This document shows, one piece after another, positions 21,906-31,605 of a stretch of 64,000 nucleotides of DNA. Position numbers and translations under genes: made by a program. The DNA is taken from assembly GCA_009760855.2 (NCBI GenBank), contig WPIO01000002.1, positions 1,519,501 through 1,583,500 of the forward strand, written 5' to 3'. Position 1 is the first letter of the stretch; each line of letters opens with the position of its first letter. This DNA is from Cristatella mucedo (Eukaryota > Bryozoa > Phylactolaemata > Cristatellidae). The notes beneath the pieces are model-generated. The model was not told the origin of the DNA. It worked only from the letters and a program-made list of their open reading frames with translations, and searched no databases.

Positions 21906-24200
21906 TGGGTCATTGCCGAGCAAAAATCACGACTGCAACCCTTGCGACGTGTCTCTCATAAACAATGAACAAACTGCTAAGATATAATATGCCCGAGCCA
22001 GTCAATAATAATTTTTTAATTTTTTCCGCTTAACATCGCAGAGAGAAGTGAAAAATTATCGCAGTCACTGTGTACCTGACGAGTATTTTTCCAGGTTCAT
22101 CTCCTCTACCATAGCCAACTGCATTTCTTTTGTCCTCAGACCAACATCCGTCATAGTTTAGGTGTATGTCGCTTCCTCTGTTGCGAGGCAGAAGCCTTAT
22201 GGGCGACAGAAAATGGGCGATCGTTCTAGATCTAGAAGATTTCAGCCTGCGATCGGTTAAGCGTGATCTGCGATCGATGGAGGGCTCCGTCCGAAGACTA
22301 ATGAGACTCTACGAAAAGACCTGCCGCTTTTGGTCGGAGCAGCACAGAAGCATATTATTGTTAATAAAAAAGAGCCCTCTGGCAATAAGCAGCGGCACTT
22401 TAAACTTTTGCGCAGCACTAAACTGGCAATTGAAGCTTTGATTTCACTCAGCATTGAGCACTCAAAGCCAAATACATAAAGCAAAATTGAGCTTTTCTAG
22501 CGACAGAGGTTTTAAAATTTATTCACGGATGTTGTCACACCATGAAGCCGTGAGAACTATCTCGGTGCTGGGTTGCAAATTTTCGCATCTGAACTCAAAG
22601 CCAAAGCGGTCCGCAACTAACAGCCTAATATCACGTGACAGAAACATGAAAAGCATAAATACATTGTGATTACTATTGAGTAAGTAAGTTGCATAGAAGT
22701 AGCAGTGGAGGACTGATCAATAATCGGTAGAGGAAAAATGACATGCATATCTAACGCTTTTTATAAACCTCCTGCAGAACCGGGAAAGCTTGCTAGTCAC
22801 AGGCATGCATGCAAACTAATACTTAGAAAACTTGTAGGCAACTAAGCTCTTCTTGCTAGTGATTTTTTGCGCTGAACCGTGGCTGGTTTATTAGTACCTC
22901 CGGCCATTCATAGTTAAAATTAGACATGGAACTATTATGAATTTCCATTTGTGGACCCATTTTCATTTGCCCCAAGTGGAGACTTTATTCATTTCTGTTG
23001 GACATAAGTAGACCTCTTGAGCCCCTAATTGTATGCAAGGTGTGAATCCATGAGGATGCACCGCCCATTGGTCAGTCTAGGTATGCATGCAAAAATTAAC
23101 TCAATCTATTGCTGAATAACCTTAAGCTAAAATATAAGAATAACCTTTAGCTTGTACAATGCCCAAGTGAAGGATTAACGATAATATTCACCATTTGAAA
23201 TGCAATCAAGTTTACTTACTGCCAAATTAAGCACGGTCGGTTGAGTTACATCCCTGAAAGTGTCAAGATTTGAGCAGCAGAGTAAATTTCCACTCAAACT
23301 GCTCATTGTGAAATGCAGCACTCCTACTATGTTTTGCATGGTGTTGCATATAATTTATTTTGATCAATTAGGATTTTTTGAGCTACTATGAATAATATTC
23401 GCTTTGTCTATGATTTCTGGGATGTCAGCGGAGCCGAGTCTTGCGGGATAATTTATTATCTGCGTTTCAGTCTCGTCGCCTGTGTCTTCAATATCAGCTC
23501 AGTAACTCAACTCCAGCACAGCCCCAACAACGCCTAGCGATACGTACAGCTCTCACGATGCTCATGGCACAGATTCGGCATAACGCGATCTCGATGACCA
23601 CCACAGAATGCCCGCATAAATTTAACAAATGAGGCCATGTCATTGAAATTAAATAACAGTAATTAATTGACAACAGCCAAATTTTTTGATAGTATAACAA
23701 CAGGAAATTAAACAATTGCTTTCATCAGGTTTTTAAGAACCGATCGTCCGCAATACAACGTATACGAATAACGGCAAAACAAGGAACAATGTGATAATAC
23801 CAAACAAAAATGTTTTCAAATATTTTGATTTACGTAGAAAAGATTATTTGAATGCAGCTATCCTTCAAAATCATGCTCTGGTGCAAAGCATTGCCATTCG
23901 TGCTTCTTACCGCCACAAATTTTGCAGTAGCAGAACCGACGAAAAACCACGGTCCATAGACCGGTACCCATTCTTGGTCGCAGCAGCCACTGCTCAAAAT
24001 TCCATGTTTCGTGTAAACTTCGAGGCATCTGGCGCAGTGGAACACCGGCCTTACGTAATGTCCTGGATGGTAGTCTTTCGTAGCAAGCATAGGTTTTCTT
24101 AACTAGTAAGATCGAATTTTACTGACATGCTCAGCAATAGCGCTTGCTCAGATTCACGCCGAACAGATTGCGCATGCATGTAGACCTCACCGGCACTTAC
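21906..24200. other. no recognised gene
   Basis: There is a palindrome TTCTAGATCTAGAA at 22224-22237. A minus-strand frame at 23830-24090 has several cysteines (FHCARCLEVYTKHG, SSGCC) and a donor-like GCG/GTAAGAAG, but no family is recognised. The rest shows nothing I can support. Confidence 0.35.
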
Positions 24201-24314
24201 TTCCAGTTCTATCTTTCCCATGGAGTGAATTATCAAAAGATCCCTTAGCGCTCGGCTCCAAGACTTTTTCTCTTCTGCCAAAGCAGCGTTAAGCCTAGGA
24301 AGAGTGGCATCTAT
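24201..24314 (-). CDS. putative internal exon, helical segment
   Basis: Strong splice borders (GGCTTTTACAG acceptor, GAA/GTAAGT donor) enclose a 38-codon phase-0 frame starting IDATLPRLNAALAEEKKSWS and containing RALRDLLIIHSMGKIELE. The other two frames stop at once. The pattern of a Trp/Leu amphipathic helix resembles the last helix of BAR-like domains, but that is only an impression. The upstream candidate exon at 24358-24605 is separated from it by only 43 bases. Confidence 0.4.
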
Positions 24315-24357
24315 CTGTAAAAGCCAAGAGCCAATCTGGGTTAAGTAATGCACTTAC

Positions 24358-24605
24358 TATTAGTTGTGCATGAGCTCACGAGCCATGCGATGGCGACGAT
24401 TGTCCATTGTTTTTTCATAAAATTTTGAAGACAGTAGCAGAACAGTTGTTATAATGGAAAAACTTTTACTCAGCAAGCTTATCCCTGGTGCGGCTAGCGT
24501 ACTCATTGCATGATTCAAATGTCGTTGCATGATTCCAATGTCACGGGACAAATGTCGCGAATCTCCATCAAGAAGCGCACACTCTACAACCGAGTCTTTG
24601 CTCAG
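24358..24605 (-). CDS. putative exon with stop just before donor
   Basis: The acceptor CGTTTCTTATCTACAG opens a phase-0 frame (LSKDSVVECALLDGDSRHLS, HLNHAMSTLAAPGISLLSKS, KTMDNRRHRMARELMHN). A TAA stop falls 2 bases before a strong donor (CTAATA/GTAAGTGC). The 43-base gap to the next exon has donor, a CTTAAC branch-like site and acceptor. The frame that would continue into the next exon contains a TGA here. It could be an unproductive or alternative exon, a pseudogene or an assembly slip. The function is unknown. Confidence 0.3.
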
Positions 24606-24887
24606 CTGTAGATAAGAAACGCCAATTTTCAAAACGCATGTAATGGGGTAACGTCCTGCAGCAAGCCATTCTTCATTTCCAATCAAGGCAAAGGCCACCA
24701 GGAATCTCTTGCCGATACATAAATGAGGAATTAGCCACTCCTTTACCTTCTCCTTAGACTAAGGGGGTGGCGCTTTCGCTTTTCTTCAAAAGCTGTATGA
24801 ATGATGTAGCTCATCAGCCAAACTTTGTTTACCTTGAGTCGCGAAATGAATCAGATCTTTCTCGAGATCTTACATAGCTGTCACTCT

Positions 24888-25110
24888 TAATAGCAATAAT
24901 ATTAATATGTCGTGTGTACAACGACCTAAGGGAACGAAATCTCTATCCAGATGCTTTACAACTTCCTGCAAGAGAATCAATAACCAGAGGTTAATGACAT
25001 GCACGGTTTAAAGCTTGAAGAAGCATGCAAAAGACTACTCTCGGCGCCTATAGTAATTTAAAGCCCCAGTTAGTATCATGGGCTGAGTCACGTACAGGTT
25101 AGGACGCAAG
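24888..25110 (-). repeat. retroposon family C fragment
   Basis: It shares CTAAGGGAACGAAATCTCTA, AAGAGAATCAATAACCAGAG and TTAATGACATGCACGG with copies at 28.2, 29.7, 47.2 and 59.0 kb. AAT-type microsatellites flank the copies, as for LINE tails. The orientation is inferred from similarity to other tails. Confidence 0.55.
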
Positions 25111-25559
25111 GCATACGGCAACAAAAAAGACAAGTTCACTTGGATGCATGGAAAGCTTAGCGGAACTGATGCGGCTTTACCTGAGACTTAAATGAAAATA
25201 ACTTAGCGAAGGTAGTGACCATTGCTGGAAGCTGATTCCAGAAGTTTGGTGCATACGAATTGGAAGCCCGATCAGCGAATGTTTTCGGTTTACTTTGAGG
25301 CATGGAGAAACAACAATTGTAAACCGAGGAGCGGGTGGTTCATGAGCACACTAGAGGAGCGATGAGCTACGATAATTTGGCTTCTGCAAGTGAACGAAAC
25401 GACCTGTCCCCATTGTACGTTCGTTTTCTGGTAATATAGCTTCACTCGTAGAGAACTTGCAATATTCACAGATAATGCATACTCTTTAAAAAGCTTTTTA
25501 TTAATAAGGGGCCTTTTAGACCGCTAGATCTTGACCGGGTCCTAATTAGGGAAACCACT

Positions 25560-25645
25560 TATAATAATAATAATGATAATATTAAGACATTTTATGGAAG
25601 CGTCCTGGAACTAAATCTTTTTTCCAAAGCTGCTTTACACATTTT
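25560..25645 (-). mobile_element. LINE family 1, diverged solo tail
   Basis: An (AAT)n run, then a weak match to the family 1 terminus (GTCCTGGAACTAAATCTTTT, GCTGCTTTACACATTT). Low copy fidelity. Confidence 0.45.
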
Positions 25646-25904
25646 TGAAAAGAAACAAAAACCTGCTCCGACTAGATACCTCAAGCTAATGACTGTTGGC
25701 AGTTTAACTGCTTCGCTCGGGCCCAAGTACAACTGCAAATGAAATTCATATCTGCTCAAATCCGAGAGCGCAGCAATCGACGGACGTAATATTTCTGCTC
25801 GACGCCAGTGCATGCTACCGTGCAAGTGCATGTTGCGACTTGCTTTAAATCATTGCTATGTGCCCGCCAGTTGTACCGAGCTGTCTTGGGGGTTGCTTCA
25901 CATA

Positions 25905-26069
25905 TGTTAAGAATTTGTTGTTTATCATGTTGTTTATCAAGTATGATACCACTCACCATTTGATCGCGTTTCCTTTGCAGTAAATGTAAAGTCCCTAGAC
26001 AGAGATTGAGTTCTCTGATGGCGCTCTATCAAGTGCATTATTATTATTATTATTATTATTATTATAAGA
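25905..26069 (+). mobile_element. LINE family 1, 3' end only
   Basis: GTTTATCAAGTATGATACCA, CTTTGCAGTAAATGTAAAG and CAGAGATTGAGTTCTCTGAT match the family 1 3' end and are followed by (ATT)n. Confidence 0.8.
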
Positions 26070-26790
26070 ATGTAGTCAGACATCTTTTCAGTTTATGATA
26101 TACCCTTTTAGGATGGATGTTATTGGACTGATTGCAGTGCGGTTGGTCTCTGTGGGCAAGTGTTTTTAGTGTCTGTCAATGGACGGCGCCAAGTAAACTA
26201 CAAACTGGAGGTCGGATATGCTTGAGTCGTGCTTGGAGCAAGAAGGCAGCCTGACCTAAGTGCATGAAACTGCCGAAGGCAGTCTGATCCAAGTGCATTA
26301 ACTCTAATCGCCTCGTCGAAGTCTTGGTACAATGCACCCTCGCAAGTGGATTTATCCGGACGAATTAACTCTTTTAGCTTAATTTTCTACGTCGCATATT
26401 GCCGACAGCATGGCAAAAAGGCACTTTGTAAATGTATTTGTCTCTAAGCTGTCCTTGGACCGTCTTTCTGAATTCTTTCCCTAGCTCGACGAGTTTGATC
26501 TGTAAGTTAACATGTCTTCATGGGTCAAGGTACCTGGATGGAGCTTCCCTGGAGTTTGATACACAGAAATTGCATTTTCCTAATTATTGGGCAAAGAATG
26601 ACACTCGTAGCTCTTGGGTGCGCTTTTCGTTCGGCGGTAGATTTTCGAGCTGTATGCACTAATATTTCCCGCTGTCATCGTGCAACAACTTAGCGGTATT
26701 TCTGTTGTGAAAAATTAATATACTCAGCAGTCTTAAGTAATGGAGCCGTCAAATGGATATTTTTTCATTTCGAAGTTATTTAGATCTTAC

Positions 26791-26932
26791 CGGTCTATGA
26801 ATGGCTGTTCCTGGTTCGACTGTCGAGATGGCTGACATGTTCACGATATGGCCACCTTTACGAGGTGTGTGCACCGAGCCAAGGAGACGAATTAAACTGA
26901 TGGAATAATTTCGAGCTGTTAGTCGCGTATAT
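26791..26932 (-). CDS. putative exon, unknown protein
   Basis: Bordered by an acceptor (ACCTGCACAG) and a donor (CCG/GTAAGA). The longest reading enters after one base: YTRLTARNYSISLIRLLGSV, then KGGHIVNMSAISTVEPGTA and IHRP. A second reading in phase 0 (IYATNSSKLFHQFNSSPWLG) stops unless an internal donor TC/GTAAAG is used; only this one fits the phase of the exon at 27050-27319. The phase conflict is unresolved. No family was recognised. Confidence 0.3.
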
Positions 26933-27049
26933 CTGTGCAGGTACTTACATGATATGCATGACATGTTGGACGCTGGAACCCCTACGTAAGCGTGACAGAG
27001 GCGGACCTAGCCGTGACAACTTTTTACTAATTAGCCTGGGCTAGCTTAC

Positions 27050-27319
27050 CTTTCTGGGATTCAACTGTCCAGTGCCATCGAGCTTAAGGTCACAGCCTCG
27101 GTCATGTGCAGGGCTTTTCACTCTTGCGAGGTCTCTGAAGAACCTTAAAGGGTCAAATTTAGATGTTTTTAGTCGCTCCGTCGTATCGCCACTTCGGATG
27201 TGACAAGATGGCTGCCCCACTATGGTAACCTGTTTTAGTGGGGCAGGATCCAAGTACGGCGGAGTAGATGTTTCGTGTTCTCTCTTGCTGGCATACGTCC
27301 GTCTGTGCTTGCGTCCTGC
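27050..27319 (-). CDS. putative 90-codon internal exon, basic protein
   Basis: A clean exon: acceptor TTTTTAATGCAG, donor AAAG/GTAAGC, open in one frame only (phase 0 to phase 0, 90 codons). The peptide is Arg/Lys-rich (AGRKHRRTYASKREHETSTP, then FDPLRFFRDLARVKSPAHD and QLNPRK). Composition suggests a disordered, possibly nuclear region. I do not recognise it. The next exon-like segment downstream is at 26791-26932. Confidence 0.4.
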
Positions 27320-27419
27320 CTGCATTAAAAAGTAACAACGGTTAGCTTTTTTAACGGCCTATTATACGTGAGGGTAGAAGATTCTTAGTTCTTTTGGCTA
27401 TGCTTCCAACAAACAACAA

Positions 27420-27505
27420 GTAACTGGCTGCTGCCAGACTTCGACCTACGACCTCGGTCGCGAAGTTCAGGCACATTACCGCTGTTCTAAGACCACGCTC
27501 AGTTA
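27420..27505 (-). repeat. SINE family A fragment
   Basis: CAGACTTCGACCTACGACCT and CGGTCGCGAAGTTCAGGCAC match the tRNA-like head of SINE A in minus orientation. The tail is missing. Confidence 0.4.
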
Positions 27506-28135
27506 AAACATCGTCTGCGGCTCGGTTGGTGTACTGTGCAAAACTGTGGCTACACTAGGCTGCTCTATGCATCATTCCGCAAGCATGCAAGCGAAAAGTC
27601 ATGCAAATTTGCTTCGATGGATAACGAACAAAAAATGTGATGTGTCATTTAGGCCGATTGCAATCAATCACTGCATGCCTTTCAAACGCAACTCAAATAC
27701 GATTAATGTAGATTGGAGGCATGGAAGTAGTAAGATAAGTCTTGTAATCCGTAGGTCTGCATTGCGCATAGCCATTAATATACTAGTCACATTCTAGGTT
27801 TGCGAGGAAATAAATTCAGGGCTCCTGCATCTGCTAAGTTATACTACGTAATCTGCTGTGGGTCTTAGCAAGAGGCTATTCAATCTCAACTTGAATCTGG
27901 AACCTTATGCAAGCTGTTGCATCTGAGTAATGTGCACAAAGGTTGGCTCGTGTAGTTTTGCACGGCTTTACATGTTATATGCAACGCAGAGAGATCTCGA
28001 CGTCCCCATAATACTAGCTGTAGCGAAGGAGGCAGAGCAGCCAGCTGAATCACAGTGCTATTTCTATATAGCAATAGTGTCATTCAGTCCGATCGTGCTG
28101 GACAAAAGCGTGCTCCAACTGAAACAGTAAGACGC

Positions 28136-28310
28136 TGATAATAATAATAATGACAATTATATTAATTATAAAACAGCTACACGGCACCCCAAGAGAACTA
28201 AAACTATGTCTAAGCACTTGTCACATACGCTAAGAAGGAAAAATGTCACATGCTAGTCAAAACAAACATAGTTAAAGAACACACAGACATACAAAGAAAA
28301 ACTCACTCTA
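28136..28310 (-). repeat. retroposon family C fragment
   Basis: (AAT)n followed by CACCCCAAGAGAACTAAAAC, TGTCTAAGCACTTGTCACAT and a body similar to the family C copies at 24.9 and 59.0 kb. Confidence 0.5.
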
Positions 28311-28317
28311 ATAATAA

Positions 28318-28458
28318 TAATATAATAATTCATTTGTATAGCGCCCCAAGAGAACTTAATCTCTATTCAGGCACTTCACATATGCCTCAGGGCTCGAGCC
28401 CATGACCTCAACCAGGCTTTGGCCGGGGCGAGCACCTTAACCACTGGACCAAACCAGC
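28318..28458 (-). repeat. SINE family B copy
   Basis: Reverse complement of the tRNA-headed SINE: the tail AATTCATTTGTATAGCGCCC at the low end and the head GACCAAACCAGCTCG at the high end, with A-box-like and B-box-like parts between. Confidence 0.8.
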
Positions 28459-28734
28459 TCGCTCTAATGGGGCGAAGACTGAGGAGCGTGTAGGTTTTTA
28501 GATCATTTGGAACGTTAATCAATTAGGAGATATACAGTATGTGTATGTGATGCCGGTTGGCTTCAAATGAGTTTCGGACGATAGGAAAATAGCAACAAAA
28601 GGCACTGTCTCGATGGGACTACCGACCACGGTGGCTTGCAAAAAATTTAGCTAGCTCCCTAGTTCTGTCTTCGCTAGATAATTGAAATTCCCTTTTGGCT
28701 GGGCAACCGAAAAAAAGTCACTGGGTCACTGCAG

Positions 28735-29225
28735 CTGGTGACGAATATGGCTGCAAGGCTGGTTAACCAATCCCAGAGGTTTGCGTCTCCTTTGCTGAAT
28801 GAGCATCGGTGGCTTCAGGTTGATCAACAAATACAGAGGAAAGATATTACGCTGACCAACAAGGGCCACCACGGCTTGACTTCTTCATACCTAGCTGAAC
28901 TGCTGCACCGATTTCAGCCTCCTCGTGCCCTCAGGTCCTGTATGGACAATAAATGAGCTGTTCCATTTCTCCGCTTAAAGACCTACGACGGAAGCTTTAG
29001 CTCTGCAAGTCCTAGACTGTGGAACTCACTTCCATAATTCTTAGGCAAAGACAACTACTCTCCTGCTGCCGACTAAGGCCCATCCTTTCTAGCTGTTCTG
29101 AGATGTTACTTCCATGTTACTCACTACGTCAATTGCTCTCCTGACTCAGCTATACTTCTCTTTGTTGTGGCCTAGCCTAATTATAGATTAACTGCTCTTA
29201 GGGTGCTATACAAATGAATCATTTT
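28735..29225 (+). mobile_element. LINE family 2, RT C-terminal relic
   Basis: It encodes pieces of the reverse-transcriptase C-terminal region (VTNMAARLVNQSQRF, SSYLAELLHRFQPPRALRSC) with frameshifts. Its 3' end, CTGCTCTTAGGGTGCTATAC then AAATGAAT, closely resembles the tail of SINE family B. The same family is at 37.1-37.6 kb and 63.1-63.4 kb on the minus strand. Confidence 0.7.
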
Positions 29226-29589
29226 TTTTCATTGCGTGAGTTTCGTTTCGTTGTCTGTTGGCTACCGAATGCGTACCGAAAGCCGCTTAGGCTGTTAGTG
29301 TGCTATAAAAAAAATGTCCTGCCTAACACCTAAATAGTCTTTGTGGCTTTTTGGAGTAGATGCTGTGAACTTTGCTGTGATTCAATACTCTTCATCTCTT
29401 ACCCAATGAAGAAAATAGGACTATTAAATTACGCTGCAAGTGTCCCTTGCCTTTCCCAATCTCGCCGCTGCCGATCTGTGAGTCCACATAGCTCACAGCC
29501 ATATAGAGAACGTTGTCAGAGCGATGCATGAGGATTTGCCTGACCATGCAGGTACGGTTTTTGTGATTTTAGACCTCAGCTAGTGATCA

Positions 29590-29800
29590 TAATATGGTGA
29601 TAATAATAATAACAAGTAGTAGTAGTAGTGTTAGTAGTCGTAGTAGTAGTAGTAGTAGCAGTTTGCATAGCACCCTAGGAGAACCAAAATTTTACCATTG
29701 CACTTTGCTAGCTGCAAGAGAGGCTATAGCCAATGATTAATTGCATGGACGGTATCAAACTTGTACAAGCATGCAAAGGCACACAAATATGTTCCTTAGA
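29590..29800 (-). repeat. TAG/GTA triplet run with family C fragment
   Basis: A run of TAG triplets (AGTAGTAGTAGTAGTGTTAG and similar) at about 29,615-29,660, then CATAGCACCCTAGGAGAACC and a family C-like body with AATTGCATGGACGG. Confidence 0.5.
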
Positions 29801-29878
29801 TAAAGATGTCAAAGCACACTAGCAGGGACTCGTAACTGCTGATTATCAGGTAACTTGGATAGGAACAGGCACTGAATA

Positions 29879-30151
29879 TTACATTGGTAAACACGCAAAA
29901 AAAGGCAAAACAAAGTTCGCTAAGACATGTTGTCTGAGTCTGCTGCTTGAGCTATTATAATTAGTGCAGCAGCATCGGCCACTAATGTATGCCCCACCTG
30001 CAACAGGTGGTTGGGCAATTGACTCGGTGCAGCGTCCGGCCTTTGATGTACGGATATAGCCAGCCACGGATGCACAGACACTGTCACACAACAGACACAA
30101 GGAAATTTGAGCGAAACGGATGCGTCTATTGCTGAGATTTAAATTATGCAA
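29879..30151 (-). CDS. possible exon, Cys/Ser-rich frame
   Basis: A 90-codon minus-strand frame. An acceptor (AAATCTCAG) at about 30,133 would enter it after one base: NRRIRFAQISLCLLCDSV, then GYIRTSKAGRCTESIAQPP. This phase fits the donor at 30374. No family was recognised, and the composition could also be chance. Confidence 0.2.
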   Translation of the reverse strand: MHNLNLSNRRIRFAQISLCLLCDSVCASVAGYIRTSKAGRCTESIAQPPVAGGAYISGRCCCTNYNSSSSRLRQHVLANFVLPFFACLPM

Positions 30152-30373
30152 AGCCCGTGCAAGTTCGGGGAACGGCGAAATGACTGAAAGTCTGGTGAGT
30201 CTGGTGCAATCGGAGATAGGAGGTAGGATAGGTTAGTCGGTGCAAGTGAGTGAAGCAACCTGTAGAATAGAGGTGATCTTGAATTCGCTCTAGAAAACGT
30301 GACCACACATCATCCCCATGACACGAATGGGATTCAAAGTTACTGTTTGCTAGCGAATAGCGAGCACGAATGT

Positions 30374-30492
30374 TTCTCCTTACCATCCCAAGTAAACGGC
30401 CTCTTCTGATACCAGAGTCGTCAAACGATGGCTATACGGCATGCACTTCAAGTTTTTCATCTCATTTCTAGCACTTGCGAGAAACATATGAA
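30374..30492 (-). CDS. possible first exon, unknown protein
   Basis: A minus-strand ATG-started frame (MFLASARNEMKNLKC, then HRLTTLVSEEAVYLGW) runs into the strong donor GGGATG/GTAAGG in phase 2. An in-frame stop lies upstream of the ATG. The function is unknown; the only support is the donor and the phase match with the frame at 29.9-30.1 kb. Confidence 0.25.
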
Positions 30493-31605
30493 GACTTGTG
30501 AGCTCATAGATGAGACTTAGCTACGTTTTTTGGATTGCCAGACAGTGGGGCACCACAAAAACTACATACGCTCGATTTATGAATGTTAGTGTTTGGCAAA
30601 GGGTGAATAGATCTCTTGATCTTGCACGTTTATTCGACCACGCATTTCTTCAGAATTACACGTATCCGTACATGATAGGCTCGCGGAACTTTCAAAAACT
30701 AGCACTTCGCATTGTAACCGGAACTTCCGCTTCAGTACCATCCTTTTTCTGGTTTAAGTTCTCGTTAGGCGCTTCTTCTGTCCTTCTAACTATTCTTCAA
30801 ATTGATCGAGCAATGAAAGAAAATAGAGCATTTTTCGCATAGAATCGTATGCTGCTTTGAAGCTGCGAGCGGGCACTCTTGTCAAAAAGGTCGTGTGTAC
30901 CCAATTTTGAAAAAAAATGAACGACTATTAATTCTGAACTAGCTGAGACGAGGTCCACTGCGGCCTACCGATGGCATGAAAGCTGCCGTTACTTTAAATG
31001 GTTTGCGAACATTTGGTGTCTGATTGTTTCATGTGAGATATGAGTTAAGCTAAAAAAAAAAGAGATGCACTAGGAATGAAAGCTTGCGCTTCACGATCTG
31101 TCAGATACTTTCTCCTTATCCATCCCAGAAACAAAGCTCACAAACTTATCAGCTTTGTGCACGAATACTGAATGCAAATGTGTTCGTCTCATTCTTAAGA
31201 GGTTTGTTACCGGAAAGAACCCTGCAGAAGCTTTTTTGATATACATCAGAAGCAATTTAAGGTAGATTCGTTTGATTAATGTAAATAAAATCGCACACAT
31301 CTCCAAGCATCTGTTCTGCTTCGGCGAGTTTATATCAGACTGGTGGACTTTTCTATCGCATTACTACGAGTCCTCGTTGTTTGAGGAATGTTTATTCTTA
31401 GCCGCATTTACACTTAATTTAGGAGATGTTCATTTAATATTATTATCTCGTCTCTTGCACCTATTCGAAGGCTCAACCATCAGATAACGGTCCATTATAA
31501 AATTAAACAAGTGTGGCGTAATCGCAATTAGTTTCAACGCCATTTCGCTTGTTTCTGAACCGACGAGTTAAACGTTGCAGCATGTATCCGTTTGTATAAT
31601 AAGTA
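30493..31605. other. no recognised gene
   Basis: A plus-strand frame of 110 codons (30510-30842) and a minus-strand one at 31091-31306 lack recognisable motifs. Apart from these the stretch is AT-rich and I see nothing in it. Confidence 0.35.
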
